Part shown: positions 39,950 through 52,650 of the stretch, in pieces | Layout of the letters: each line of letters starts with the position of its first letter | How positions within the stretch are numbered: the stretch's first letter is position 1 | NCBI GenBank assembly: GCA_026413225.1 | Contig: CM048553.1 | Coordinates: forward strand, 48,462,001 to 48,526,000 | Direction: 5' to 3' | Origin: Otis tarda | Lineage: Eukaryota; Chordata; Aves; Otidiformes; Otididae | DNA length: 64,000 bases | Made by a program: the position numbers and the translations under genes | The notes under the pieces: generated by a model | The model's database searches: none | What the model was told of the DNA's origin: nothing | The model's input: the letters and a program-made list of their open reading frames with translations, nothing else

Positions 39950-41650
39950 CTGGCCCACGGCGGACAGCCGAGCGGGTCCGCGCCGCGCCAGCCCCACCGG
40001 CCAGCGGGGAGCCGCGGTGGGGCGGGCCGGGCCGGGGGGAGGAAGCCGCCGGCGAAGCCCTGCCTGCACCGCTGCGGGTCCCTCTGCTCCTCCCAAACGG
40101 GCCCGGGTCGCTCCGCCTGGCCGCTACCCACCCAGCTACACCTTCCCCGAGCTGGGAAGCAGCCCGCTGACATCCCACGGGAAGCGGCCGTGTCGAGGCG
40201 GCGGGAGCCCGGCACTCCTCGCCCTGGCTGCTCTGCGAAGAGGGCCCGGGCGCAGCCACAGCGCCGAAGACCGGGGAGCGTTTGGCCGCAGGCAGCCCGG
40301 CCAGCTCTGGCCGGAGCAGCGGTGAGTGGCTTCCAAGGCAGCCGGTATCGGTATGAGCGGTGGCGGACAGCGCTACCCGCGCCCGCCTTCAGCCTGCCCC
40401 GCGCAGAGGCAAACGCCGCCCACTACGCCGAGCCCCCCTCGCACCGGCGCAGGGCAGCCGGCCCGGGCCGCGGCAGGGGGCCGGTTGCTGGGCGACTGGC
40501 TGCCCCTCCCCCGTGGTGGGGCTGGGCCATGAGGTAATGGCCGCCGGGGGGGCGAAGGGGGGCCAGCGGGGAGCGCTGTTACGACCGAGCTCAGCGGCCT
40601 CCGAGGTCCCCACCGCCGGCGCTTCCCCTTCCCGTTGCCCCCGCGGCGGCGGGCGGCCTCGCTGCCGCAGCACCAGCTACCCCCGAAGTGTCCGTGCTGC
40701 CCCGCCTCCCGAAGAGGCCGCCCAGCCGGCCCGGCTCGGCTCTGCCCGGCCCAGCGGCGAGGGTAAAAGCGAGCGGAGGAACCCTGCGCCCAACAGCGGC
40801 CGAGGAGAGCTACCGGTAGCCGCCCCACGTGTGCTGCTGCCCGCCCGGCCGGCGGGAGGGGTTGGTGGCCGTCCCTGGGCGCTGTTTGAGAGCGGGGAAC
40901 TGAAGCGGCGGCGGCCCGGGCAGGGAGACCGGGGAGGAGGGCACATGAGACGCTGGCAGGAGGAGGGAGACGCAGCAGCCGGCCGCCCACAGCAGCCCCA
41001 GCGCTCTGCCCGCGCCGCACGCCGCAGCCCCTCAGCGGCGCGGGCCGAGGGCGAACCGTGAGGGGGGGAGCAGCGGCCCGGAGGTGGCCGCCGCCGCCGG
41101 CAGCAGCGAGGCTCCCCCGGCCCGCGGGGCCGCCGCCGCCGCCCGCGCCCCGCTGCCGTTGGCGGCGCGCGCGCCCGGGGGGCCAGGAGCGAGGTGAGTG
41201 CGCGATGGGGCAGGAGGGGAAAAGAGGGCGGGGGATAGAGGTGCCCGCGCGCGTGCCGCCGGGGCCGTGTGGCGGGTAACGGATCGGCGCGGCCGCGGTG
41301 GCGGAGCGGTGGGGGGGGCGGAACGCGCACAGGCATGGGAGCGCGGCGGGGACCGGCGTGGCCGCCTCCTCCCTCGCCTTCAGGTGAGCGGGGCGAGTGC
41401 GGGAGGCGGGGGTCTGGAGTGAGGCGGTGCCGTGGCGTTTGCGCGGGCGAGGCCTGCTCCCTTCGCCCGGGAAGCGAAACGGAGGGGGCTGAGGAAGGTG
41501 GCAGCGGCTCCTCCTCCTCCTTGGCCCCTCGCAGCCCTCTGTGGCGGCCGGGCGACCTTCACGGGTGGGTTGCTGGGGGGCAGGCGGAGCGGCCGCGTCT
41601 TTGGTGCCTGTACTCTTTTGTTCCTTCCGCCCCCTTAAACGAAGAGAGGG
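39950..41650 (+). promoter_or_regulatory. CpG island, probable TRAK1 promoter and 5' exon(s)
   Basis: About 1.7 kb of extreme CpG density with no TATA box. Good plus-strand donors follow AGCAGCG (GTGAGT, 40322), GGAGCGAG (GTGAGT, 41194) and CCTTCAG (GTGAGC, 41384), so one or more non-coding first exons probably end here. TRAK1 is assigned from its known head-to-head position next to ULK4 in vertebrates, not from protein sequence. Many long open frames in both strands result from low stop-codon frequency in GC-rich DNA. Confidence 0.65.
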
Positions 41651-44600
41651 GGTCGGGTGTAATTCTTTACCGAAGGTCAGAATTTGGCCTGTGAGTTATT
41701 TGCAGGTGAACTGTTGGTGTTGTCAGTTGGAAGGACCCCTGCTTACAGAGATAGCTTTCATAGCCGTTGGGGAGGGACATACAAATATTAACTTGATTTC
41801 TTCAATATCAGGGATTATGGATAGCTTTTGGAGGTATACCTGTATTTAAAATGAGCAATTATATTCCATTATGGGGTTTTTTTTTTTTGCAAGTTTGAAA
41901 TCTTAGTGTCTGCTTTGGTTTGCAGCTGATGATTTTGAACTTCATGTTTAGATAAACTTATTTTCAGGTGAAATTAGGGAACAGTAGGAAATATAAAAAA
42001 AAAATGGAGCATCTGTTAAGGGGTGGGAGCCCAGGCTTCTTTTTCTGCCTTGCCCAGGCTTTGGGAGAAGTCTCCTTTGTGAACACTTCTTTCTGTCTTC
42101 CAGTCTGTCACCTCGTTTGAACCTTTGAGTCCACTGAGATCAAATCGTGGGGTGTAATGTTTTGGGGTTTTTTTTTTTTTGTAATCAGGAAAACCACAGC
42201 AGAAAAAAACAAGCTAAAACAAAACCAAAACAAACCACGGTTAGGATGACCGGTTTGCCATATGTGCCTGTTTCACCGCTGTGCGTTATACAGTTTCATG
42301 TACTGTAAGGAATGCCCTGGCTTCTGACCGTACTGGGGGTGAACCACGTTTAACACAGTTGTTCCTAGCAGGGCTCTTTTGGAGTTGCCATAAGAAGCCT
42401 GGAGGAAGGAGTGTTGTCACCCGGCCCAGGAACCATATTCACAAAGCTGTGCCTCCTCTGAGGCACTGTAACCTTTTTTAATTGAGCCAGAGCAGCCTAT
42501 GATGACAACAGAGAAGAAAATTGGTTTAGAAGCACATAAGAATATTACATTAAGCCATCAATGTAGCTATTACTTCTGTTTTTCAATGAGCATCGTTATA
42601 AGGGAGGAGAAACAAAAGGGGAAAAAGCCTTAATGGAAGGCAAGAGTTTTCAGCTTTTAACGTGAGCTAGTGAGTTAAGTGAAGACCAAACAGCTGTATG
42701 TGTGGATAGAATTTAAATTTCTGTTGAAGTAAAACAAAAGTTTCTGTCACTTGCATGAATGAACTCCCACTTGCCAGTGGATTTAACTGCATGGTGGATG
42801 ACAGTAGTAGAAATAAGCAGTCTCTCTGGATATAGTGCAAAAAAAAAAAACCCTAACCAAGTGAAAATCTTGTAGTTTATGACTGAGCTTGGTGCCTGTT
42901 CTAGAGCACTGGGTAGCACACTAGTATGCTGAGGAAGCATTAACATGATTAGGTGCATACATTTATATACATGGTGTTCTGTGTTTGATATGTGTATGCA
43001 TAAAATCTCAGTGAAATCTGAAGTTGTTGCTGCAGCCTCTGAGCATCTGACTTGTTTAATCCAGAGTCCTGACTGATGAAGCAGTACCAGCATGTGATCT
43101 GCAAGTTTTGCCATGTATATTAATGGTTGTTAACTTGGCACTCCATCAGTTTGTGGAATGCTGGTGAGAGTTCGTGGGAGTAAGTGAACTTGCATGTACC
43201 AGAGAGCAAGATCAGATGGAAAAGATTTGCCTGGAACTGTTTGGAACTCCTGTTGTTCCTCTCTGCTGCAGCTCATGCCTGAGCTCCTTGCTGCTTCACG
43301 CGTTCTGTGTCCTGTAACATTAGCAGCTGCTTTTGCAGAAGTAATTTGATCCTAACCTTTCCTTGTCCTTGGAGGATTTTGAGTTTTGACATATTCTAGC
43401 CAATCTGCTTTGGGATAGAAGAATGAGATTAGTGTTTTAGAAATGAGTACAGGTTAAATATTTTTGTTTTAAATGTGCTCTTGAGCAATACTATTGTTTC
43501 TTACGGTTGCCGCCGTATAAACATGAAGTTAGTACTAGCAGAAATGCTGAAACTTCCCACTGTGTCTTCTATGATAGCCAGAAAGCTGAATGAAAGTTTT
43601 GGTTTTTTGTTTTTTTTTTTTTCCCTAATAGCTCAGTAGAAAGAATTCTCAGAATGAGTGCTACTGAGACAACATCTGCAATATCAAAAGGCAAGAAGTT
43701 AATAATAAACCTTTCACCCTTTCTAAAAGTGGTATGCATTTTTCTTCCTAACTATTTCCTATGTTACTTAAAAATTCCCTTGGGAGAGGGGGAATTACAA
43801 GGAGGAAGACAGTGTATGAGTTATGTTTGTTTGAAATCTATTTATTTCCAAAGTCTTAAACATAATTTTCCTTGATTCTCCATAATTGGAGTGGTTTAGT
43901 GCTCCTGCTGCTGGGCTCAGAAGTAGCATTGGTGGGACACAGTTTGTTGTGTGTTGTCTGGATGTCCTCCGTTATGAGTGGTACTCAAGTCAAGGCTGGT
44001 GGAGTGTTTTTTGTTAATTTGCAAAAAAATGGTATGTTCTCTGTTTCAAATTTTAAAACAGGTGCCTTCTCCCTGCCCCAATAATGTCTATTTTGTTTGC
44101 AAAAATGGGTGCCTCCTCTAATAAGCCTCCAATATCAGGCCAAGTACTTAATCAATGTAACTTTTTTAATAACCCCGTTTTAACCCTCACAAAACTGTCC
44201 CTTGATTTCATGTGCTCCTTATTTCACAGTACTCCTATATCAACACATGAACAGACAGACCAGTATGACATGGGAAGTCCCAATAACTAGAATATGGAAT
44301 TAGGAGCTGTGTTTTATCCTGTCGGTCAGAGAACTGTTGTAACTGGTTCTGTTTTCATTTGAACTACCCATGTTTCTAGATGTACACTGCAGTTCTGCCT
44401 CTGTAGGAAGCTTAGTGATGCCATCAAGATCAAGATGAAAGAATAAATACACTTAAATTGTGTGTAAAATGACCACAGGCATGCTGGCATCTTCCTGTGT
44501 GGTGGTCATATTGGTCCTTGTTTCTGCTGTGAATGAGTTTCACTTGTGTGTTGCATAAGGGCTATTAAAAGGAATAGATTCCAATAGTGATTGCACACCA

Positions 44601-47026
44601 AGGGGCTTTCAGAGTTATCATAAGAATGTAGTAAATAGGAGAAATACTTTCTGCTCACTAAATAACAGCTATTGCATCTCAGTTGTAGGCAGCTCAACAT
44701 ATGAAGCTTTGTAATGCTGGAACTGTAAAACTGCTTTGTGATCTACTGCTTTGTGGCTGTGCTGTGAAGGTATGTTTCTGGGTCACGTTTGTGTCATTAA
44801 AACTCCGTGAGCAATGACATTGCCTCCTTGGAATGCTCCACTTGTATGGAGGACTTGGTTTTGTGGATTCAGTTGTGGGATCAGTGTTACTAGGAGAGAC
44901 AAAACTTTTGAGAATTAACTTCCTGTTAATGTAGGCTTTTTGACTGAGATAGCTGTGTGAGTTTACAAGCATTCTTATTTTACTTTGTAGTGAATAACGT
45001 AATGTCTCCTAAATAAATTTCAGGAGTTCACTACTAATATTATTTGTCTAAAACTGTCCTTTATTTGAACTTTGATTCATCAATATTTCTCATTTTATTG
45101 GAGCCTATTGATTACAGTGCAGAAAGTCATGCTATATAGTCATCTACTTATGGTTGTCCAGCTAAGAGGCTTATTGATAGCACAGACAGATTAGCCTAGA
45201 GATAATTCTTAGATTCAATTATGTTGGCAGATTTGCTTTAGTTAAATTGGTTAGTGACTGTGCTGGAGTCGATTCTTTGCCTTATCTTACAGCTTCTCTG
45301 GACAGGATTGTCTAACCTTGCAGTCCATTAGATGCTGTAAACCCAAATGACGCTGCTACTCTGTTACCTGTCATATTTCCTTGTGTGCCTGTTTTTTTTG
45401 TGTGTGTTTCTAAGTATTCTGAGGGATGAATACATATTGGAGCTCTGTTGGTTTTGCTTGTATTTATAGTGGAAGTTCAGAACACTGTAGCAGTCAGAGA
45501 AATAGAAAGAAGGAAGGAAATGTGAGAAGAGCTTGGTTTAAAGTTCTTGTGAAGTTTCATTATTGGCTTGTTTAGACAAAAGACCATAGTGCTGCCTAGT
45601 AGAGCAAATTTTCCCCTGGCTGTGGATTCCATCTTCTATCCTCTTCTGTATTATGGTGGTGGGATTCAAATGCATGACTTAGCCAATAACTATTTTTAAG
45701 GTCAATTTTCAGTCAGATTGTCGATCCTCTGGGTAGCTGAGCAGCTGTTAGCAGTGAGGCAAATGAAGCAATAGGAGTAAGTGGCTGAGGCTTTGGTGTC
45801 AGGAGGGAAAGTCTTCAGTGAGCATAAGCTGATTTTGAAACTGCTGCCCTCTAAGCTCTAGTATAACCAACACCTGTTGTGTGTTGGTAGATGAGATGCT
45901 AATGCCGAGGCTGACAGTAACCTGGCACATCTTTGTGTGCTTATGGAATACTCTTGACTCCCAGCACCTGTATAAACAGAAGAGAGAAATCCTGATTAGT
46001 TGGTGTTCTTAGGCTATACACAGACATTGTCCTTTGTGATCCAGAATGAGAATATACTTAAGAATAAATTTGAATATTTTCATTATGCTTTCAGTTCAGT
46101 CTACATTTGAGTGCTCCTTTCTGAGCAAGATGCCCACAAATCGTAGTCTATATTATGAATAATGTGATCCTCAAAACTTAATTTGTAAACCAGTGTGATT
46201 TTTAAATTTATAAAGTAATATGAACTAACTTTAGGGAAAAAAAGAAAAAGACTGTTTTCCTTCTGCTTTTTTTCACTTATTTGTTCTTAGCAGACTTCTT
46301 TGGAAAGGCTTTCCCTTTTTAAAACTCATACAAAATCAACAGAGCTTTTTTTCCTTAGGTTTTGTAACATCAGCAGGTAAATGTTTTTCTTCATAGGTTG
46401 TAAGACCAGAAAGAATAACTGGGTGACCTAGTTTGATTGTTGAAACTATAAGCTTATGGCTCCATCCTGAAGTGTTTTGATCCAAGTTAAGACTTCTATA
46501 TGTGTTTGTAATTACTCTGGGGAAGAGTCATCCAGGTATTTTTCATGAGATCTTACTTTCCTAATGAAATAGCCATGTGAAAACTGCTCATGCTTTTTTT
46601 TTTTTTTTCCCCTCCCCCCCTTTTTTTTTCCCTCTTTTTAAAAAACTTTTCTTCTATGACATGTTCTGAAGGATTTAGAAAGTAGAAGTGAGAGGTTTTA
46701 TTAAGAGAGTAACTTTCTTCCCCTTACTGCTTTTAGTTTGTGAATCTCTTGTACCTTTGCAGGAGGTCTGCAAATACCTTTGAGTGTAGTAAAGCAGGTG
46801 AAAGTTATTTCCTTAGTTTCTTTTTGCAGACCCTTTAAGCAAATCAGTGAACACCAGGATGAAAATGACTGTTGAGAGAAAGTACAAAGAAGAGAAATAC
46901 AAAGTGATTAAGAGTTTGTGTTTGTGGGATTTTGCAGGCAATGTGCTATGAAAGAACAAAGTTGATTTTATGGTCCTGCGTGAAGATGGGAGCTCTGTGG
47001 AAGGCGTGCCGCTTTGTTTGGTGGAG
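41651..47026 (+). other. Probable TRAK1 5' intron, first part
   Basis: No coding exon or repeat family recognised. A T-rich acceptor-like site ends at CCCTAATAG (43632), but the following sequence lacks a standard donor. Confidence 0.5.
46593..46640 (+). repeat. T/C homopolymer tract
   Basis: A pure pyrimidine tract of T and C runs, low complexity. Confidence 0.9.
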
Positions 47027-47595
47027 CACAGCATGGTTGAGGCTGGAAGGGATTTATGAAGGTTGTCTGGTCCAACACCCCTGTTCAAGCAAGGCCACCT
47101 GTAGCTGATTGCCTAGGACTGTGTTCAGATTCAGACATCTTCAGAATATCTCCAAGGATGGAAACTCCACCATCTCCCTGGGCAACCTGTGCCAGTGCTT
47201 GGTCACCCTCACAGTAAAAAAGTGTTTCTTGGTGTTCAGGAGGAGCCTACTGTGTTTCAGTTTGTTCCCATCACCTCTGGTCCTGTCAGCGGGAACCACT
47301 GGAAAGAGCCTGGCTCTGTCTTCTGTGCACCCTCTCTTCAGGTATTTATACACATTGATGAGATTCCCCTGAGCCTTCTCTGGGCTGAACAGTCCCAGCT
47401 CTCTCAGCCTCTCCTCATAGGAGGAATGCTCTGATCACCCTTCTTTGTGTTAGTGGCCCTTCGCTGGACTCTCTCCAGTAAGTCCACGTGTCTCTTACAC
47501 TGGGGAGCCCAGAACTGGACACAGTACCCTAGATGTGGCCTCACCAGTGTTGAGTAGAGAGGAAGGATCACCTCTCTCATCTAGTAGTTTGCCAC
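47027..47595 (-). mobile_element. Old CR1 LINE 3' fragment
   Basis: The minus strand carries the CR1 C-terminal signature in broken frames (VTKHWHRLPREMVEFPSLE, RTRGDGNKLK) and a diverged 3' end near 47040. Frameshifts and lower similarity to the other copies show it is older. Confidence 0.85.
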
Positions 47596-48787
47596 CTGTC
47601 TTACAGCTGTTAAAGGTAAAATGTAAGAACCACCCCCTGCCACTGCTCCCCTGTGTAACAATTCCAGTGCTTCAAACAAAACATGAGAGAACTTCTTATT
47701 GTAAGTTTTCAGTGAAGTTTGAAATAATGCTGAGTTGGCTTTATCCCATCTTAATAGAAACCAAAGGAAAATGTTCATACAGTGGAAACATACATAGTCT
47801 AGAGGGGAGTAATGAAACTGTGGATATATTGAAATAGTTATGTGCACCTCTTTGAGGAGAGTAGTTGATTACTGTAAATTGGAACCAATCACTGCCCTTC
47901 TGTATTGTATGTTCACATGAATTCTCCTTTTTAAAGGCAGGTGCTGGTAATGTCATATTGGACTTTAGTTTCATGCAAGTCAGGAGTCTGCATGAATTAT
48001 CACCTGACAGCAGCCATAATTTGGTGTCCTAGGGAATAATGAAGTGCAGTTTTGTTTAAGAGAGGGGTATTTTTAAAAAATTACATTGATGTCTGCTGCT
48101 TGTGGGAAATAGAGGCTTTTACACTTAGTTTTCTTTAACGTTTGCATAAGTGGATCTTGTATTACTAGCAACATTACCAGTCCCAAAAAGCCTAGTTTGA
48201 CCATCAGATACTGCACATTTGTGTGCTTCGCAAGGAGGCACTGTTCACTCCTCTGCTGTAAGCAGAAACCTTGCAGTTCAAATCCATGCAAACCTATTGT
48301 CCCAGTGGTAGCTGTGAAATGAGCAGAACTCGAAGACATCGGAGCAATGTCTAAGTGCTTAGACTGTCTTTTAAACCTATCTTGAATGGAATGTCTTCGT
48401 CTGCAGCTATGACTGATCATACTAGCTGTATTTCTGAGGAGGCATGCACTGTTGATGTGAAGAGAGGAGGAGGAAATAAATCTTTCTGATATTATGGTTT
48501 CTTATTATAGATCTTCTCCTGTAGTCGCAAATTGCACTGCTTTCAGAAAGGAGTGGTAGACTTCTGTTTTGTTCTGCTAATACTGCAGTAATGATCACTT
48601 CCAGGTATTTATGGAGAGGGTGGAGATCAGTGTATACCAAAAACATTACCTTCTTAGAGGCTTTGGTCCTATAATGAATTCTGCAAACGGGCATGTGTGA
48701 AGGTCACAGCAAGACCAGCCCTTTTTGGCTGTATTTCCTGAGGGTTATGTAATCTTGTCAGGTGGTAGGTAGGCATGTTATGGTTTG

Positions 48788-49769
48788 GCCCAGGGACTCG
48801 TCCCCCAGGGGTCGGTACTTGGGCCCATCTTGTTCAATATCTTTATTGATGACCTAGACGAGGGGATTGAGTGTACCCTCAGTAAGTTTGCAGATGACAC
48901 CAAGTTGGGTGGCGGTGTTGATCTGCCTGAGGGTAGGGAGGCCCTTCAGAGGGATCTGGATAGGCTGGATCGCTGGGCTGAGCTGAATGGGATGAGGTTC
49001 AACAAGGCCAAGTGTCGGGTCCTGCACTTTGGCCACAATAACCCCATGCAGCGCTATAGGCTCGGAGCTGAGTGGCTGGAGGACTGCGAAGAGGAAAGGG
49101 ACCTGGGGATGTTGGTTGATGCTCAGCTGAACATGAGCCGACAGTGTGCCCAGGTGGCCAAGAGGGCCAACGGCATCCTGGCCTGCATTAGAAATAGTGT
49201 GGTCAGCAGGAGCAGGGAGGTAATCATCCCCCTGTATTCGGCACTGGTGAGGCCGCACCTCGAGTACTGTGTTCAGTTTTGGGCCCCTCACTACAAGAAA
49301 GACATTGAAGCCCTGGAACGTGTCCAGAGAAGGGCAACAAAGCTGGTGAGGGGTCTGGAGCACAAGTCTTATGAGGAGCGGCTGAGAGAGTTGGGATTGT
49401 TTAGTCTGGAGAAGAGGAGGCTCACGGGAGACCTCATTGCACTCTATAGCTTCCTGAAGGCAGGTTGTGATGAACAGGGGTTTGGCCTCTTCTTCCAGGC
49501 AACAAGCAGGACCCGAGGAAATGGCCACAAGTTGTACCAAAGGAGGTTTAGATTGGACGTGAGGAAAAACGTTTTCTCTCAAAGAGTGGTCAGGCACTGG
49601 AATGGCCTGCCCAGGGAGGTGGTGGAGTCGCCGTCCCTGGCAGTGTTCAAGAGGCGGCTTGATGAGAAGCTACAAGATATGCTTTAGTAGCTGTGACAGC
49701 AATGGTAGTGGGAAGACGGTTGGACTAGATGATCTTATAGGTCCCATCCAACCATGTGATTCTATGATT
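48788..49769 (+). mobile_element. CR1 LINE, second subfamily, 5'-truncated with 300-codon open frame
   Basis: The frame runs from [13 protein letters not shown] through [10 protein letters not shown] to the CR1 C-terminus ([18 protein letters not shown]), with a stop at 49685-49687. The 3' end reads GATCTTATAGGTCCCATCC then GTGATTCTATGATT. Wording differs from the copies at 12.9 and 50.1 kb, so it is another CR1 subfamily. The 5' break falls inside the reverse transcriptase, just before the QGS motif. Confidence 0.93.
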
Positions 49770-50120
49770 GTGGCTGACATGTGAGCAATAAATTTCAGTA
49801 TAAAACAATCTGAACTGAAAGTGCTGTTTCTTATTGTCTGAAATGTTGGTAACCTTTGATTAGTCTTGTATTTGTTCCCTAGAATTTTACTCCATAATGG
49901 CTTTCTCAAAAATCTTATTTTGCAAGACATCCAAAGCCATTGGAATGTGAAGAGTGAGAAATGTTAGATACCACACTTATCTGTCAGAATACAGTCTTGT
50001 CCCAAAGTCCAAAGTTGTCTCTACTGTCCTGCTATTGAATATATATTATGCTATCCTTTTTCCATAGAGAACATTGAGTTCTCTATGACTGGTTTTATCT
50101 ACTAAATGAGATTTCATTTA

Positions 50121-51045
50121 TCATAGAATCATAGAATGGTTAGAGTTGGAAGGGACCTTCAAAGGTCATCTAGTCCAACCCCCCTGCAAGAAGCAGGGAC
50201 ATCCTCGACCAAATCAGGTTGCTCAGAGCCTCATCCAGCCTGGCCTTGAACGTTTCCAAGGATGGGGCATCCACCACCTCTCTGGGCAACCTGTTCCAGT
50301 GTTCTACAACTTGCATTGTAAAAAATTTTTCCCTAATATCTAATCTAAATCTCCCTCCCTCTATTTTAAAACCATTACCCCTTGTCCTATCACAAGAGGC
50401 CCTACTGAACAGCCTCTCCCCATCTTTCTCATAAGCCCCCTTGAGGTACTGGAAGACCGCTATCAGGTCTCCCCGGAGCCTCCTCTTCTCCAGGCTGAAC
50501 AGCCCCAACTCTCTCAGCCTGTCTTCATAGGAAAGGTGCTCCAGCCCTCTGATCATTTTTGTGGCCCTCCTCTGGACCCTCTCCAACTGGTCTACATCCT
50601 TCTTATGTTGGGGGCTCCAGAACTGGACACAGTACTCCAAGTGGGGTCTCACCAGGGCAGAGTAGAGGGGGAGAATCACCTCCCTCGACCTGCTGGACAT
50701 ACTCCTCTTGATGCAGCCCAGGATGCGGTTGGCCTTCTGGGCCGCAAGGGCGCATTGCCGGCTCGTGTTGAGCTTCTCATCCACCAACACTCCCAAGTCC
50801 TTCTCCTCAGGGCTGCTCTCAATCCATTCTCTCCCCAGCCTGTATTTGTGCCTGGGATTGCCACGACCCAGGTGCAGGACCTTGCACTTGGCCTGGTTGA
50901 ACTTCATGAGGTTGGCATGGGCCCACCTCTCCAGCCTGTCCAGGTCCCTCTGGATGGCATCCCTCCCTTCAAGCATGTCAACGGCACCACACAGCTTGGT
51001 GTCATCGGCGAACTTGCTGAGAGTGCGCTCTATCCCACTGTCCAC
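50121..51045 (-). mobile_element. CR1 LINE, same subfamily as 12.9 kb copy, 5'-truncated
   Basis: A two-unit CATAGAAT-type tail at 50121 and a 291-codon open frame (51045-50170). The frame starts at the FADDTKL region and is nearly identical in amino acids to the 12.9 kb copy. The 5' end breaks sharply at about 51045. Both copies are young by their open frames. Confidence 0.95.
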
Positions 51046-51658
51046 TTTTGTACCTCAGGCAAATGCAACTTTCTTAAATACTTTGCCCTTTTACATTGCA
51101 AAAGCCACAAAACATTCAATTTAAACTTCTAATTAACTGAGTTTGTTGAAGCACTCACAAGTCACAAAAAATCAGTCTTCTCTTACTTTGCAAAGGCTGA
51201 AGGGGGTCAGCAAGATCAAAACATTTGATGGAGGTAATTCAGGAACTGGTACCAGTACTAGACTTAAATAATGCTTCTTGTGAATCTGTTATAAGCCTGT
51301 GAGTCTCTTTAGGGTCAGTGGGTTGGTAAATTGTTTGTGGTATTGGCTGTTTAGGACCTGACAGGGTAGAGGATCTGAACAGGGCAGCCTTCTCAGTAGA
51401 CGTGAGTGCTACACCTGCACATTTTTATTTACTGTACTAATGTTGATAGAGTACATTACTAATTCTTCTACAACAGAAAAACTCCAGGTGGGTCAGAAGA
51501 CTCCTCTCTCTGGAGCGGGTATGATTTGCTCAAGTAATTTGAGCACATTTTACTAAAGGTTTAAATACATGTCCGGCAGACAGGTTTTTCAGGTTAAGAT
51601 GGTGCTACTACTACAATAGTGATTTTAGTGAAATTTCTATGTTCTTTCTTGCTTTCAG

Positions 51659-51807
51659 TAGAACTGATGGACTGTGAAGCTAACCATGGTGTATTGCTAT
51701 GAAAAAGGTCAGTGTTCAAAATGGGAGTCTGGGATTTTCACAGGCAAGGAACACAGCACGTCCAATGCCCAGCGCCGTCTCACTTTGTTAATTGATGACT
51801 GTTCTCG
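51659..51807 (+). CDS. Candidate alternative first coding exon on the TRAK1 side
   Basis: A pyrimidine-rich acceptor ends CTTTCAG at 51658. An in-frame TGA lies at 51665-51667, then an ideal Kozak start GCTAACCATGG with ATG at 51686. The frame runs 40 codons (MVYCYEKGQCSKWESG... and ...LTLLIDDCS) to donor GTATGT at 51808. A second donor, GTCAGT at 51707, would end it after seven codons. I do not recognise the peptide, and it could be chance. Confidence 0.35.
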
Positions 51808-52503
51808 GTATGTCAGTCTCAGAGTTTTTTGAGCTTGACTTACTAACCTCCCCCCTCCAAAAGTAAACATTGCATCTATTTTGTACTATTTACCAACTTT
51901 CAGAGGACACCTGCTGTATGTTGACGTAAAGGAAGAAAAATGGGAAGTTTTGTTATTAATATCACACTGTGCTGTTATACTGCATAGGAGGAAAAAGAGG
52001 AGGGAAATAGTATTTTTTACTTGAAATGTCTGGGTAGGAATCTTTTTGTTTGTTTTGTTCATAGGGGTATTGCTATCTTTTTATTTTTGTTTTTTTTTTA
52101 ATTAAATTTAAGTAACTACTTTTGTGGACTGAGTAACGTAGTAAAGCTAGGGATATTCGTATGTAAAGGCAAAGATCATAACCAAATGTAGGCTGAAGGG
52201 GGTAAACATAGAATTAACAGTTAATAGTAAATACCAAACTCCAATGAAAAGCTGCTCAGCTCTGGTGGAGCAGGCAGATTGATGCCATTGCACTCTGGGT
52301 ATGGATGCTGAATATATATCCTAAAAGCAAGCAGAGTGGATTTCTTAAATTCAGCATTCATGATTTTATTATGGTCTTATTTCATTCCTTGAGGGATCTT
52401 TTATACCTTATTCCTGTTCCCAAATTGTTGTTGATGATAGCTGATGACAGGAAATGTATCTTAGTGATATGACCTTGAATAATATGCACAGAGAAGTTGT
52501 CGA

Positions 52504-52650
52504 TGCGCTGTCAATGGCAGTGTTCAAGGTCAGATTGGACAGGGCTTTGAGCAAACTGGTCTGTTGGAAGGTGTCTCTGCCCAAGGCAGGGGGTTTGGAA
52601 ACAGTTGATCTTTAAAAGTCCCTTCCAACCCAAACCACTCTATGACTTTA
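52504..52650 (+). mobile_element. CR1 3'-end fragment
   Basis: Matches the last 150 bp of CR1: ATGGCAGTGTTCAAGGTCAG, TTGATCTTTAAAAGTCCC, then CCAACCCAAACCACTCTATG. No open frame of note. Confidence 0.85.

Noticed and set aside
39894..41849. Many open frames of 60-233 codons on both strands in the 40-41.7 kb island
   Set aside because: They overlap in all frames, are rich in Ala/Arg/Gly/Pro and have no known domain, as expected from stop-poor CpG-island DNA.
43633..43700. Possible exon after a T-rich acceptor (MSATETTSAISK)
   Set aside because: The only nearby donor is a non-standard GC, and the peptide is not recognised.
48854..49597. 247-codon minus-strand frame
   Set aside because: Antisense shadow of the 300-codon CR1 frame at 48785-49687.
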